47,743 nucleotides of DNA from assembly GCA_947258885.1 (NCBI GenBank), contig CAMYKD010000009.1, forward strand, positions 2,845-50,587, in the 5' to 3' direction. The translations under genes and the position numbers were made by a program. This DNA is from an uncultured Kiloniellales bacterium. Its GTDB lineage: Bacteria > Pseudomonadota > Alphaproteobacteria > Kiloniellales > JAKSDN01. The notes beneath the pieces were generated by a model. That model saw nothing but the letters and a program-made list of their open reading frames with translations. It ran no database searches and was not told the DNA's origin. This document shows positions 34,395 to 43,729 of this stretch, piece after piece (position 1 is the stretch's first letter; each line of letters starts with the position of its first letter).

Positions 34395-35045
34395 TTGAGT
34401 CGATTGGGTCACATATTTCGTCAGACACTTCTGCTGCCGGTCTTCACGACCTCCAAAACCTATTGGGACTGGCGCTACCGCCTGGGTGGGACCTCCGGCA
34501 AAGGTTCGATGGGCCACTTGGCCGAATTCAAGGCTGAAACCCTGAACGCTTTCGTCCACGACAACACGGTCGAGAGCGTGATCGAATTCGGCTGCGGCGA
34601 CGGCCGCCAACTCAGCCTCGCCCGGTATCCCCGCTATCTTGGCCATGATGTTTCCCTCGCAGCCGTGAAAGCGTGCCGGAAGCGGTTCAAAGGCGATCCG
34701 AACAAGTCGTTCCTCTGTTACGATCCGGAAGACGCGCCGGGGGTCGCCAATTTCTTGCGAGCAGATCTGACGATATCGCTCGACGTTATCTATCACCTGG
34801 TGGAGGATCGAGTTTACGAGAGGTATTTGTTCGATTTGTTCACCGCGTCGCGGCGCTTCGTGATCGTCTATTCGTCGAACAAGGCAGAGGCGACAAGAGT
34901 ACCGCACGTACAGCACCGTGAATTTACCCTAGACGTGGGGCGCCGCTTCGCCGATTTTCGACTCGTCCGCACCATCGAAAATCAGTATCCGAAGGACAAC
35001 CTCTGCAGCTTCTTCGTTTTCGAGCGGTCCCCTGCGAAGCCATAG
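34395..35045 (+). CDS. Class I SAM-dependent methyltransferase
   Basis: 216 residues from TTG 34395, which has AGGAG 6 bp upstream; no ATG fits as well. SAM motif I is VIEFGCGDGRQLSLA near 60-74, and LTISLDVIYHLVEDRVYERYL near 125-145 matches the FemAB/glycan-associated methyltransferase group that carries a YHL motif. The N-terminus (LLLPVFTTSKTYWDWRYRLGGTSGKGS) is typical of methyltransferases in polysaccharide clusters. The substrate is unknown. It is the first gene of the glycan island on the plus strand. Confidence 0.85.
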   Translation: MSRLGHIFRQTLLLPVFTTSKTYWDWRYRLGGTSGKGSMGHLAEFKAETLNAFVHDNTVESVIEFGCGDGRQLSLARYPRYLGHDVSLAAVKACRKRFKGDPNKSFLCYDPEDAPGVANFLRADLTISLDVIYHLVEDRVYERYLFDLFTASRRFVIVYSSNKAEATRVPHVQHREFTLDVGRRFADFRLVRTIENQYPKDNLCSFFVFERSPAKP

Positions 35046-35070
35046 GGTTCTTCCTGGGATAGGCGGCCGC

Positions 35071-35994
35071 CTATCCGGGGGCGGTCTGCTTGTTTCGAGC
35101 CTGCACGCGCGCCCGTATCGCAAGGACGAGTGCAAACGGAACGACCGTGGTGATCGTGAGCACGCGACCCAAAGTCGCCGCAAGAAAACTGGATGTCATG
35201 GCCAAACCAACGAGGGGGCTGAGCGCTGCGGCGACCGCCTCGCGAATCCCGAGTCCGGCCGGCACGATCGAAACCGCATGTCCGACGACTCCCGAGAGGG
35301 TCAGCGCCGAGGCCTGGGCAAAGGTTGCCGGGAAGCCGAGTGCGCTCAAGCAGAAGAGCAGCTGAACCGCATCGACGGCCACCAGGACAAGCTTCACAGC
35401 CAATACGAGGAAGTAAGTACCGGTACCGGCGCGCAAGCGCCTGGCCACGACCACGGTCGCCGCCATAACGGTCAGACCGGCGGCCAGGAAAATGGCTCCT
35501 GTTATGCCCGGTGACGTATACAAGATCGCCGTACCCGCATAAGTCGCTGCGAGCCCCATCCAGACAGCGAAAACCAATAGGACTGCCGAGGCGGCACCCT
35601 TGTATCCCGCGCCCCCGGTCTTGAGGCTGGCCATTCGAACTAGCGCGCTGCCAGGCAAGGGCAACATGTTGGCCGCAGTGCCGAGGACCGTTACTTCAAG
35701 GGCTCTCCCGAAAGAGACGGGCTGGCCGACAAGGCGGCCCGTGAGCATGAAATCGATCGCGTTGAAAAAGATCGTGACCGGCACGGTGACCGCGATCACG
35801 AGCGAAACCGCGCGCCAGTCCAGGCCGGTGAAGATGTCCGGCTGTTGTCGGATCCCTGCGACAACCCCGCCGGCCAAGAGGATCACGGCAATCATGAGAC
35901 TGATTTGCCGGTAGCGGGGCCGTCGAAGCTCCTTGAACTCCATGAGGTTCAGCGCCGCGGTCTTCACGGAGTCTATGTTGAATCGATGGCCCAT
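35071..35994 (-). CDS. Lysylphosphatidylglycerol synthase-type transmembrane protein (flippase-like)
   Basis: 307 residues with about eight hydrophobic segments. The region NMLPLPGSALVRMASLKTGGAGY near 109-131 and AVSIVPAGLGIREAVAAALSP near 235-255 are the signature of the LPG_synthase_TM (AglD/MprF N-terminal) family. There is no soluble synthetase domain, so it is not MprF itself; stand-alone members often sit in glycan clusters and are thought to move lipids or lipid-linked sugars. It is on the minus strand, convergent with the preceding methyltransferase (25 bp between stops). Confidence 0.85.
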   Translation of the reverse strand: MGHRFNIDSVKTAALNLMEFKELRRPRYRQISLMIAVILLAGGVVAGIRQQPDIFTGLDWRAVSLVIAVTVPVTIFFNAIDFMLTGRLVGQPVSFGRALEVTVLGTAANMLPLPGSALVRMASLKTGGAGYKGAASAVLLVFAVWMGLAATYAGTAILYTSPGITGAIFLAAGLTVMAATVVVARRLRAGTGTYFLVLAVKLVLVAVDAVQLLFCLSALGFPATFAQASALTLSGVVGHAVSIVPAGLGIREAVAAALSPLVGLAMTSSFLAATLGRVLTITTVVPFALVLAIRARVQARNKQTAPG

Positions 35995-36045
35995 GGTTTG
36001 CTTCAGGAGCGGACAGTCAACAGGCGGCGGTCCATGGTTCGCTCG

Positions 36046-36876
36046 CTATTCTACCGCACGGTGCCCTGAGAGCGTTGCGTCGCGCACCAGAGGGCTTTTC
36101 GTATTTCCGGTGTCCGGCTTTCTTAGGATCCAGATGTAGGTCGGGCACGACCAGTAGGCTACAGCGAGAATGGAGGCGCTTAGCTTCTGCTTGAGAGACC
36201 CGGGGCGGATCATGTCCGTCGCGTGATACTTGACCGGGTCGGCAATGACTTTTCGGGTGTAATCATGAACCTCGAAATTCCGGACCAGCTTCCTCAGCCC
36301 CCACAAACTCAAGTGGGTCTCATAATAACGCCCCGCTTTTCCCGCCAACCTTACATAGATATGAGCAAACCTTTTCGGGACGATGGAGAGAAGCGGTAGC
36401 CCGTAGTGGGCCTCGATGAACTTGATCCGGTTTCCGGCCGCGAAATAGCAGCATCCGCCGGGCCTCAATACGCGATGGATCTCCGCCAGCAACCGGCGTG
36501 AATCGGGGACATGCTCGTAAATGTGTGTACATGTGACGCAATCGAACGACCCTTCGTCGAATTTCAAGGCCATCGAATCCCCGCACAAGAACTCCACATC
36601 TGCCGAGCCGTGGGTCTCTGTGGCGTGGTCAACGGCATCTTTGTCGATATCGATGCCGGTTACCCTTGCGAAGGTCTCGCCGTAGGCGCGGGTCGGGAAC
36701 CCGGTCGAGCGGCCGATGTCCAACAGGGTCAGCTCAGTCGGGGTCTTTCCCGTGCCGATCAGGAAATCGGTCATGACTGCAAGGGCTTTTCTGGCCTTCC
36801 GGCCTCGCCGCTCAGCGTCGTACATCGCTTCCCGGTGGGTTTCGGAAAAGCCATGCTGATAGACGTACTCGGCCAT
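36046..36876 (-). CDS. Class I SAM-dependent methyltransferase
   Basis: 276 residues from ATG 36876 (a TTG at 36915 is possible). SAM motif I is LLDIGRSTGFPTRAYG near 51-66, which has Arg-Ser in place of the usual CysGly in the GxGxG loop; motif II is VTGIDID, and FDCVTCTHIYEHV and VLRPGG follow. The C-terminus contains two hydrophobic stretches (YGLPLLSIVPKRFAHIYVRL and ASILAVAYWSCPTYIWIL), suggesting membrane contact with a lipid-linked substrate. It is downstream of the GT4 gene on the minus strand, with a gap of about 65 bp. Confidence 0.85.
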   Translation of the reverse strand: MAEYVYQHGFSETHREAMYDAERRGRKARKALAVMTDFLIGTGKTPTELTLLDIGRSTGFPTRAYGETFARVTGIDIDKDAVDHATETHGSADVEFLCGDSMALKFDEGSFDCVTCTHIYEHVPDSRRLLAEIHRVLRPGGCCYFAAGNRIKFIEAHYGLPLLSIVPKRFAHIYVRLAGKAGRYYETHLSLWGLRKLVRNFEVHDYTRKVIADPVKYHATDMIRPGSLKQKLSASILAVAYWSCPTYIWILRKPDTGNTKSPLVRDATLSGHRAVE

Positions 36877-36942
36877 GGTTTTCTCTACGAGCGCTGGCGG
36901 CTGGAGCGGCGGCAATGCTAAAGCAACAGAGTTAACGGCGGA

Positions 36943-38229
36943 TTAGCGCCGGTTGCACCGCAATTGCTTCGAGAACAGCTCCGAAAAGGCCTTTGCCGAA
37001 ACCTCTCTGGTAAATTGCCGGCGGACGAGGCTCTCGCCGTTGCGGCGCAGGTGGGCCGCCAACTCGGAATCCCATGCGATTCTCTTGACCGCCTCCGCGA
37101 TCTCCTCGGGCGCCGCCTCTTCTACCAAGAGACCGGTCTCCTCGTGGCGGACCGAGTCGACGATGCCGCCGATGCGCGTTGCGATCACGGGAATGCCCGC
37201 CAGCATCGCCTCGAGAAACGTCAACCCCTGGGCCTCCACCCATCCGTCGGAAGCCGTCCTGGATGGCCCCACGAAGATGTCGGCGGCTGCCAAGTAGGCC
37301 GGCACGTCGCTCGGCTCGACCCATCCGGTGAAGGTGACGCGTTCGGCAACGCCGAGATCCTGCGCCAGATGCTCCATGGCCGGACGGTCTGGGCCTTCGC
37401 CGACGATCGCGGCGCTCACGTCGGGCAAATCCGGCGCCAAAAGTGCAACCGCGCGGATCAGGTCGGCGACCCCCTTTTCCTCGACAACCCGGCCGACGAA
37501 AATCAGACAGGGGGCCGTTCCGCGACGGTACGTCCGCCGCAGATTCGCTTTCGGCCCGGGCGCTGTGTTGGAAACGCCCATGGGAATACGGTGAACCCCC
37601 GCCAAGTCGGGTGCGATCTCGGCGACAGCGGCGGCGGTCGCGCCGCTGTTCACTGTGACGGCGTCGGCTCGCTGTAGGGCGAATCGCTTGAAGGCATTGA
37701 GCACCCGACCGCGCAATGCGAAGACGTCGCCCCCGTGAATGGTGGCGACGTGCGGAACTCCCAACGACCCGGCGGCCAGGGCCCCGGTGAAGCCTTGCGG
37801 GAGAATCCAATGTGAATTCAGCAGGTCATACTGGCCGCTGGCAAGACGCTGCCTCAGCGCGAGCCACTCTGCGAGGACGAACGCGGGCACCTGAAGAGCC
37901 TTCGAGGGTCTCTTGCGCAGGTTCACCAGCGCGCCGCCCTGATAGCAAAGGGTTTGCAGAATCGATGGCCAGAAGTACCGAAACCGCTCTACCTCTATGC
38001 CGCCCAGGATCTCTCGTCTGCGACAGCCGGGGGCGTGCGGTGCCAGCACGCCGACCTGCCATCCGATCGCCAAGAGATCCTGGGCGAGATGCAGAACAAA
38101 GGGCGTTGTGGTATCGCCTTCCCAGCGCGGGAAGTTGGACGTGACAATTAGTACGCTGCCCCGAACCGCGGGCGCGCCGGCTGCCCTGCGGCGGACCTGC
38201 CCGGCGTGTGCTGTGTCGCGATCAGCCAT
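36943..38229 (-). CDS. Glycosyltransferase family 4
   Basis: 428 residues from ATG 38229, which overlaps the stop of the upstream methyltransferase gene by 8 bp. It is a GT-B fold retaining transferase: VLIVTSNFPRWEGDTTTPFV at about 26-45, HGGDVFALRG near 165-174, a C-terminal domain beginning LIFVGRVVEEKGVADLI near 240-256, and the EAQGLTFLEAMLAGIPVIAT motif near 334-353 with the E-x7-E pair. It would add a sugar from a nucleotide sugar to a membrane-bound acceptor on the cytoplasmic side. The donor and acceptor cannot be told. Confidence 0.93.
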   Translation of the reverse strand: MADRDTAHAGQVRRRAAGAPAVRGSVLIVTSNFPRWEGDTTTPFVLHLAQDLLAIGWQVGVLAPHAPGCRRREILGGIEVERFRYFWPSILQTLCYQGGALVNLRKRPSKALQVPAFVLAEWLALRQRLASGQYDLLNSHWILPQGFTGALAAGSLGVPHVATIHGGDVFALRGRVLNAFKRFALQRADAVTVNSGATAAAVAEIAPDLAGVHRIPMGVSNTAPGPKANLRRTYRRGTAPCLIFVGRVVEEKGVADLIRAVALLAPDLPDVSAAIVGEGPDRPAMEHLAQDLGVAERVTFTGWVEPSDVPAYLAAADIFVGPSRTASDGWVEAQGLTFLEAMLAGIPVIATRIGGIVDSVRHEETGLLVEEAAPEEIAEAVKRIAWDSELAAHLRRNGESLVRRQFTREVSAKAFSELFSKQLRCNRR

Positions 38230-39037
38230 TTGTGGCTTGGTCGTCACTCTGTGCGGCATCCGGTTGCGGATTTCGGGCCGCGGCGGGCTTTCGTGCCACG
38301 GCGATGACTCCCAAAGGGATCAGGGACGCTCGGTCGATTGCCGAATCCAGCATAGCGAAAAGCCACGAGAATGGCGCATTGAGCAGGAGGGCCACCGTGC
38401 CAAGGATGGGGATCCCCGTCAGCAGGCCCGGAAATATGAAGCTGGTCTGGTGGTGGAGGAACGACAGGATGCCGCCATAGGGCGCCACCTCGAGGATCTC
38501 GTACCCGGTGTCCTTCAGCAAGCTGACCAGACCTTCTTGGGTATAGCGAAAATAGTCATGGGGCAACTCATGCCGCCGACTCAGGTGCGGAACGCTTACA
38601 ATAACCTTGCCGCCCGGTTTCAACACCCGGCGGAACTCCGCCACGGCCCGCCACGGCCTGGACACATGCTCGAGAACCTGTTGGCAGACTACCGTGTCGT
38701 ACCGCCCGGCCGGGACCTCGGGCATTTCAGTGATGTCGCCAGTCCAGGTCGGCCGGTGCCCGCCGCGCGGCGCCAGATCGATCGACTCATAGGCCGAAGC
38801 CGTCTTGAGAATTGTTTTTGAGAAGACGCCCCGGCCGGCACCGCCATCCAGGACGCGCCCGCCGCAGTGCCGCACCATAACGGGGTTGGCTGCCTTCCAT
38901 GTCGCATAGGCAGTTGCCGAGAAAATAACGAGGCGCCAATTCGCGGACCTCCCGTGAAGGTCGAGAAACCGTTCCTGATTGCGCTTGAGGAAGGGCAAGA
39001 AACCGAAGTCGTCCTTGGATGTCTTTGGCACCGCCAT
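38222..39037 (-). CDS. Class I SAM-dependent methyltransferase
   Basis: 271 residues. SAM motif I is VLDGGAGRGVFSKTIL near 63-78, then YDTVVCQQVLEHVSRPW near 113-129 and VLKPGGKVIVSVPH near 139-152. A C-terminal hydrophobic pair (SFIFPGLLTGIPILGTVALLL and PFSWLFAMLD) follows the YGG region, as in methyltransferases acting on membrane-bound glycans. It overlaps the GT4 gene by 8 bp, so the two are translationally coupled. It is followed by 39 bp upstream to the GT2 gene, consistent with a three-gene operon. Confidence 0.88.
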   Translation of the reverse strand: MAVPKTSKDDFGFLPFLKRNQERFLDLHGRSANWRLVIFSATAYATWKAANPVMVRHCGGRVLDGGAGRGVFSKTILKTASAYESIDLAPRGGHRPTWTGDITEMPEVPAGRYDTVVCQQVLEHVSRPWRAVAEFRRVLKPGGKVIVSVPHLSRRHELPHDYFRYTQEGLVSLLKDTGYEILEVAPYGGILSFLHHQTSFIFPGLLTGIPILGTVALLLNAPFSWLFAMLDSAIDRASLIPLGVIAVARKPAAARNPQPDAAQSDDQATNG

Positions 39038-39076
39038 TCGCCTTTCCCTGGTTCTGCAACATTCGAACCTTTCGGT

Positions 39077-40171
39077 TCATCGTGCGGACTTGATCGTTTT
39101 GGATTTCCGCGGCTTTGCCTCCGCCGTGGCGTCCTGGGTGTCGGGCACCCACTGTCCGGCCCGGCGCTCGACCGCCGCGATCTGCGAGGCGACCTCAGTG
39201 CCTGAGGCAGCCTCCGAAGATAGCTCCGCACGCTGCGCCAGCTCCAGCCGGCGCACCTTCTCCAGGGCCATTTCGATGAGCTGTCGGTTGAAGTTCACGA
39301 GATCCGCCACCAGGCCGATCAGCAAGGTCATGAACCCGATCACGACCAGCACGCCGCCCAGGACGAGCGATTGGATGTGCCCGTCGCCCTGGCCGTTCAG
39401 GTAGAGGTAGACGAAACGCAGGATGGGCAGGGCGCCGATGAACGAAAGGACCAGACCCAGATAGAAGAACAGGCGCAGCGGCCGGTACATCGCATACATG
39501 CGCACCATCGTGACCAGCGACTGCCCGATGAAACCCGGGATGCTCTTGAACAGGCGAGACCTGCGCGTTTTGGCGTTGGTCCCGACGGGTACGGAAGTGA
39601 TGGCGATCTGCTTGCGCCCGGCCTGGATCAACATCTCGATGGTGTAGCTGAACGACGAGACGATGTTGAGGTGGAGCGCCGCGTCGCGCGATATGGCACG
39701 GAAGCCGCTCACCGCATCGGGGACGTCGGTGTGCGAGAGCTGCCGGACTGCGAAGCTGCCCAGCGTTTGCAGCAGCTTCTTGCCTCGGGAGAAGTGCGCC
39801 ACCTTCGCGGTCTGCCGGTCGCCCACCACGATGTCGGCCTCGCCGGCGAGAATGGGCCCAATGAGCCGCGGGATGTCGGCGCCGGCATACTGGTTGTCGC
39901 CGTCGGTGTTGACGATGATGTCGGCGCCCAGTGCCAGGCCGGCCTCGATGCCGGTACGGAAGCTGCGCGCGAGGCCCATGTTTCTCTTATGGCGGACGAC
40001 GTGGTCGACACCGAGGTCCCGGGCCAGGTTGGCAGTGCCGTCGGTCGAGCCGTCGTCGATGACCAGAACCTCGACCTGGTCCACGCCCGCAATCCGGCGG
40101 GGAATGTCGGCCAGGGTTTGGCGCAGAGTCTCCGCCTCGTTGAAGCAGGGGATCTGGACGATCAGTTTCAT
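39077..40171 (-). CDS. Glycosyltransferase family 2, polyprenyl-phosphate sugar synthase type
   Basis: 364 residues. The GT-A domain (1-215) starts IVQIPCFNEAETL, with VIDDGSTDGT near 37-46 and NTDGDNQY near 88-95, a DxD-like metal motif. Two membrane helices follow (about 232-255 and 272-297). The last 60 residues form a charged helix and a Lys-rich tail, longer than usual in this family. Such enzymes transfer a sugar to undecaprenyl phosphate on the cytoplasmic side, supplying lumenal GT39/GT-C enzymes like the one encoded next door. It is the first gene of a minus-strand operon with the methyltransferase and GT4 genes. Confidence 0.9.
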   Translation of the reverse strand: MKLIVQIPCFNEAETLRQTLADIPRRIAGVDQVEVLVIDDGSTDGTANLARDLGVDHVVRHKRNMGLARSFRTGIEAGLALGADIIVNTDGDNQYAGADIPRLIGPILAGEADIVVGDRQTAKVAHFSRGKKLLQTLGSFAVRQLSHTDVPDAVSGFRAISRDAALHLNIVSSFSYTIEMLIQAGRKQIAITSVPVGTNAKTRRSRLFKSIPGFIGQSLVTMVRMYAMYRPLRLFFYLGLVLSFIGALPILRFVYLYLNGQGDGHIQSLVLGGVLVVIGFMTLLIGLVADLVNFNRQLIEMALEKVRRLELAQRAELSSEAASGTEVASQIAAVERRAGQWVPDTQDATAEAKPRKSKTIKSAR

Positions 40172-40348
40172 CGGCGGGCCCTTCGGCGGCCGGGTGCAGA
40201 TTACGCTTCCGGCCCGTGCTGCCGTGCTCCGGCGGTGGCCCGGGACAGGACACGATCGACCGAAAAAGTTAACGTCATTGGGTTAACAACACCTTGAAGC
40301 GCCGGCCGGCTGGCCGAGTTTGGTCGAGGCGCAAGACCAATTGGCCGG

Positions 40349-42343
40349 TCAGCTCCCTGGCGCCACCTCGTGCGGCACGACGACCCGCACCAGGACGCCC
40401 AGTCTGTGCTCGTGGAGCGGTTGTGTTTGCAGCGCGCGCAGGAGGTCCCGCTCCTCGACTGTCGCAGCGAATCTCCGGTCGAGCGAGAGGTAGACCGGGT
40501 GCCCAGACTCTAGGTGGTAATCGACCAGAGCTCGGAAGTCCCGGTAGTCGTCGAGACTGGGCACGGCAAGTCTCACCTGCGGTTGCTCCAGAAGGCTGAA
40601 GAAATAGCTCCCATGGGGAACGAACACTATGGAATTGGGTTCCACGAAAGGAACGATCTCGCGCGCGAACTCGACCTGCTTCTTGCGCCAGTCGTAGGCG
40701 CGCGTCGCGTCGTAGAGCAACCCGACCATCACCGCCCAGACCAGGCCGACCGCAAGGGTGGCGGAAGCGGCGCCCCGAAGGTTGGGGCCCGCCGTGGCGC
40801 CCAGATGGACGCAGGCGGCCACCAGAATGAACGTCGCGACTGCAATAACTAGCGGCACGGTGAGAAAGGCGATCTCCTGGTGTGCGATGGTCGCAAGGGA
40901 TCTCGGTACGAAGATCAGGAAGCAAGCGACGGCCGCCGCGCCGGCTACCACGGCGATGCGCCGCCATGCCCGTGTCAGGTCCCGACGCAGCTCACGCCAC
41001 GCGTAGGCGGTTAGAATCGAGGTGAAAGGCAGTATGGGGAGAAAGTATCGCAGGTTGAAAGCCTGCCCGCCGTGCCAGGCAAAATAGGAATAGACCCCGA
41101 TGTAGGCTGCCGGCACAAGGCACAGTTGTGCGACGGCGGCGCTATCCTTGCTGCCGCGCAGGAGCGCCGACAGTGGCAAGATCAGCACGGTCAGGTAGGG
41201 ACAGCTTTGCAGCAACGCCTTTTTCAGAGTGCCGCGATAGACCATCCCCCCGCCCGGGCTGCGCAAGAGGGCCGGCTCCGAAAGTCCCGGGTCGCGAATG
41301 CGTAGGTCCACGACAAGCTGATAGAGCCCGTTTGCAAACTTGGAGATGATGTGCCAGCCCAACGGTGTCAGCCCCAAGGCGACCAGGAGGAGGGCAACAA
41401 TCAGGCCGGCCGACCAGCGGTGGCTCGCCAGCCACGACCGGCCCCGGGATCCTCTCGCCAGCCAGGCGGCTGCGACCACCGCAAACCCCAGAAGCACTAC
41501 GGGAAGATAGGGCAAAGGACCCGAGGCGGCGCCGGATCCGGCAACCCCATAGGAGAACGGCATCGCGATGCCGAATTTCACGAGGTTCGTGACCGCCAGC
41601 AAGGCCAACCCCGGCACGGTCCCGACGCAGGCAGCGACGGCGTGCGAGGGCCGCCACGGAACTGCGAAGACGAACGGCAGCAAGACTGCGGGAAGAGCGA
41701 AGACGACATCCAGGCGCACGCCCGTGCCGAACCCTGCGACCAGACCGGCGGCCGTGGCCAGTGCCAGAGATCTGCGCGATGCCGGGGACCGAAGGGCGGT
41801 CACGGTCAGGTAAACCGCGCCGGTTACGAACAGCATGGACAGGGCGTGGGGCCAGGCAGCCTGAGAATACTGCCAGGCGAATCCGCCGAAAATGAGAAGT
41901 AAGCAGGCGTCGATCGCTAAGCCTCGGTTTTGGAACAGCGCACGCGCCATCAGGAAGCTCAGACCCACGGCAGCAATGAAGGAGACGGCATTGAGGATAT
42001 AGAGGCCCTGATAGCCGGCCAGCCAGTACAGTGGGGTCGCCAGGATGGCCGTGAAGTGGGGGTATTGGGAGAACAGCCGTCCATCGTGCACGCGGAGCAT
42101 CGGAAGCACGAGTTCGGGCGAGGGGAACTCCTCGTAGCCGTTCCACACGCTGAGGCTGCCGCCCGACGAAAAGCTGCGTAGCATCATGTGATAAGCGGCC
42201 TCGTCGACGCTGAAATGCCCGGCTACCACGAGAGATATCGAGGCGAACAGGGTCAGCAAGAGAACGAGAACCAAGATCGCCGATTTGATGGTGTATCTTG
42301 GGGAGGTGGTCCGAGGCGCGGCCTGCGTGGGAAATGCGGTCAT
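40349..42343 (-). CDS. GT39-like integral membrane glycosyltransferase
   Basis: 664 residues from ATG 42343. Roughly 12 membrane segments, with an early periplasmic loop FSVDEAAYHMMLRSF near residues 41-55 that carries the acidic Asp-Glu pair expected of GT-C enzymes. A C-terminal soluble part of about 100 residues (from about 560) follows. GT-C transferases use polyprenyl-phosphate sugars on the outside of the membrane, so the adjacent GT2 (177 bp away) may make the donor. The acceptor (LPS, protein or other lipid) is unknown. The ribosome binding site is weak. Confidence 0.83.
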   Translation of the reverse strand: MTAFPTQAAPRTTSPRYTIKSAILVLVLLLTLFASISLVVAGHFSVDEAAYHMMLRSFSSGGSLSVWNGYEEFPSPELVLPMLRVHDGRLFSQYPHFTAILATPLYWLAGYQGLYILNAVSFIAAVGLSFLMARALFQNRGLAIDACLLLIFGGFAWQYSQAAWPHALSMLFVTGAVYLTVTALRSPASRRSLALATAAGLVAGFGTGVRLDVVFALPAVLLPFVFAVPWRPSHAVAACVGTVPGLALLAVTNLVKFGIAMPFSYGVAGSGAASGPLPYLPVVLLGFAVVAAAWLARGSRGRSWLASHRWSAGLIVALLLVALGLTPLGWHIISKFANGLYQLVVDLRIRDPGLSEPALLRSPGGGMVYRGTLKKALLQSCPYLTVLILPLSALLRGSKDSAAVAQLCLVPAAYIGVYSYFAWHGGQAFNLRYFLPILPFTSILTAYAWRELRRDLTRAWRRIAVVAGAAAVACFLIFVPRSLATIAHQEIAFLTVPLVIAVATFILVAACVHLGATAGPNLRGAASATLAVGLVWAVMVGLLYDATRAYDWRKKQVEFAREIVPFVEPNSIVFVPHGSYFFSLLEQPQVRLAVPSLDDYRDFRALVDYHLESGHPVYLSLDRRFAATVEERDLLRALQTQPLHEHRLGVLVRVVVPHEVAPGS

Positions 42344-42991
42344 CGTGATACCGATGGGTGCTGCCGCAGGCCATAGACGGTTGTTGCGCGGAGCGTCCGG
42401 CTCCCGCAGCCGCGGGCGAGAGCCACAATCTGGGGGGGATAAGGTAAATATTTGTCTAACCACTGGCGACTGCAGCCATTGCGGCGCCGGAGGCTTTCGG
42501 CGGTCGGGCCGAGCGGACCTCGGCCAAAGATGGCGCACCTCAAACACGCACGCGTTATTGGAAAATCCTCGATATGAAAAACAGTTCCTTCAGCCCCGCC
42601 TGCCCAACTGCCGCTTGCGGCCGCTCCCGGCGGGAGCGCCTCGACGTGGAACTGGGTACGCGGCCCGAGCGCGCGGATAGATGGAGCATTTGAACGCGGC
42701 CATGTTCGAGCTAACGCCCTCCGTAACAATCCTGGACAGATTGCAGGCCCGGCTCGACAAGGCCGGCCGTGGCGCCAAGGCATACTTCGCCTCTTGGCCG
42801 CGGGCGTACGATCAGGTAGAGACGTTCGGCGCGGCGAATCCGGTCAACCCTTCCCGAGCTTGCTTAGGCCGCGTTACGAGGGCTTGTCTTTCGTGATCCA
42901 CGCGGTCGAGCTAGGTTGGCGAGCGCAAAGCTGATGCGCCGGACAGCGGGTCAGTTCAGGGGCCAGGGATACCCAAGAGGTCGGAGCGCAT
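42344..42991. other. 648-bp divergent gap with no convincing gene
   Basis: Lies between the divergent GT39-like gene and a plus-strand methyltransferase gene. It is more A/T-rich near 42430-42600, where promoters for both directions may lie. A 71-codon open frame at 42681-42896 begins with ATG but has no family features and no good ribosome binding site. Nothing else was recognised. Confidence 0.5.
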
Positions 42992-43729
42992 TTGGAACAG
43001 CAAGTCTATTCCCGAATGGCGGAGATCGAAGGCGCGCACTGGTGGTTCGTCGCGCGCCGCCGCATTCTGCGGGCGGCGATACGCCGCCTCGTGCCGCTGC
43101 CACCGGCCGCCCGCCTTCTCGAGGCGGGGTGCGGGACCGGCGGCAATCTCGCGATGTTGGAGGACTTCGGAGAGGTGTCGGCTTTCGAGCCCGACGCGCG
43201 GGCACGCGAGTTGGCACGCCGCAAGACGGCAATACAATTGCGTGAGGGCCGTCTTCCAGCCAAGGTTCCCTTCGAGGCGGAAACCTTCGATCTGGTGGTC
43301 GCACTGGACGTCCTGGAACACCTCGATGACGATCTGGCCGGCCTGAAGGCCCTGCGCGACAGGCTGCGCCCCGGCGGCTGGATGCTGATCACGGTGCCGG
43401 CGTATTGCTTTCTCTGGAGCCATCACGACGTCGTGCATCACCACAGGCGCCGCTACCGCAAGAAGGCGCTGGTCCGGCTGGCATTGGCGGCCGAGCTTTC
43501 CCTGGTGACGGCAACCTATTTCAATACCCTGTTGTTTCCCGTGGTGGCCGTTGTGCGCTTCGGCAAGAACCTCTTGGGTATCGAAAGCGCCGACGACAGC
43601 GATGTGCCCGCACCTCCGCTCAACGATTTGCTGGGCGCCGTGTTTGCTAGCGAGCGCCATCTGGTCGGCCGAATCGGGCTGCCCATAGGCGTGTCGATCC
43701 TGATGCTCGCGCGCAGGCCAGGACCATGA
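42992..43729 (+). CDS. Class I SAM-dependent methyltransferase
   Basis: 245 residues from TTG 42992, with GGAG about 7 bp upstream; the conserved start QQVYSRMAEIEGAHWWFVARRRIL shows that the ATG at 43016 is too late. SAM motif I is LLEAGCGTGGNLAML near 43-57, FDLVVALDVLEHLDDD near 95-110 and LRPGGWMLITVPAYCFLWS near 122-140. The WWF start and HHHRRRYRK motif near 149-157 identify a group that often accompanies GT2 or polyprenyl sugar genes. It could methylate a lipid-linked sugar. No obvious co-transcribed gene follows within 1 kb. Confidence 0.9.
   Translation: MEQQVYSRMAEIEGAHWWFVARRRILRAAIRRLVPLPPAARLLEAGCGTGGNLAMLEDFGEVSAFEPDARARELARRKTAIQLREGRLPAKVPFEAETFDLVVALDVLEHLDDDLAGLKALRDRLRPGGWMLITVPAYCFLWSHHDVVHHHRRRYRKKALVRLALAAELSLVTATYFNTLLFPVVAVVRFGKNLLGIESADDSDVPAPPLNDLLGAVFASERHLVGRIGLPIGVSILMLARRPGP

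Noticed and set aside
40269-40286. Pair of GTTAAC sites that looks like a CtrA box
   Set aside because: The two TTAA halves are 10 bases apart instead of 7.
42681-42896. A 71-codon ORF between the GT39-like gene and a methyltransferase
   Set aside because: No ribosome binding site and no recognisable domain; treated as chance.
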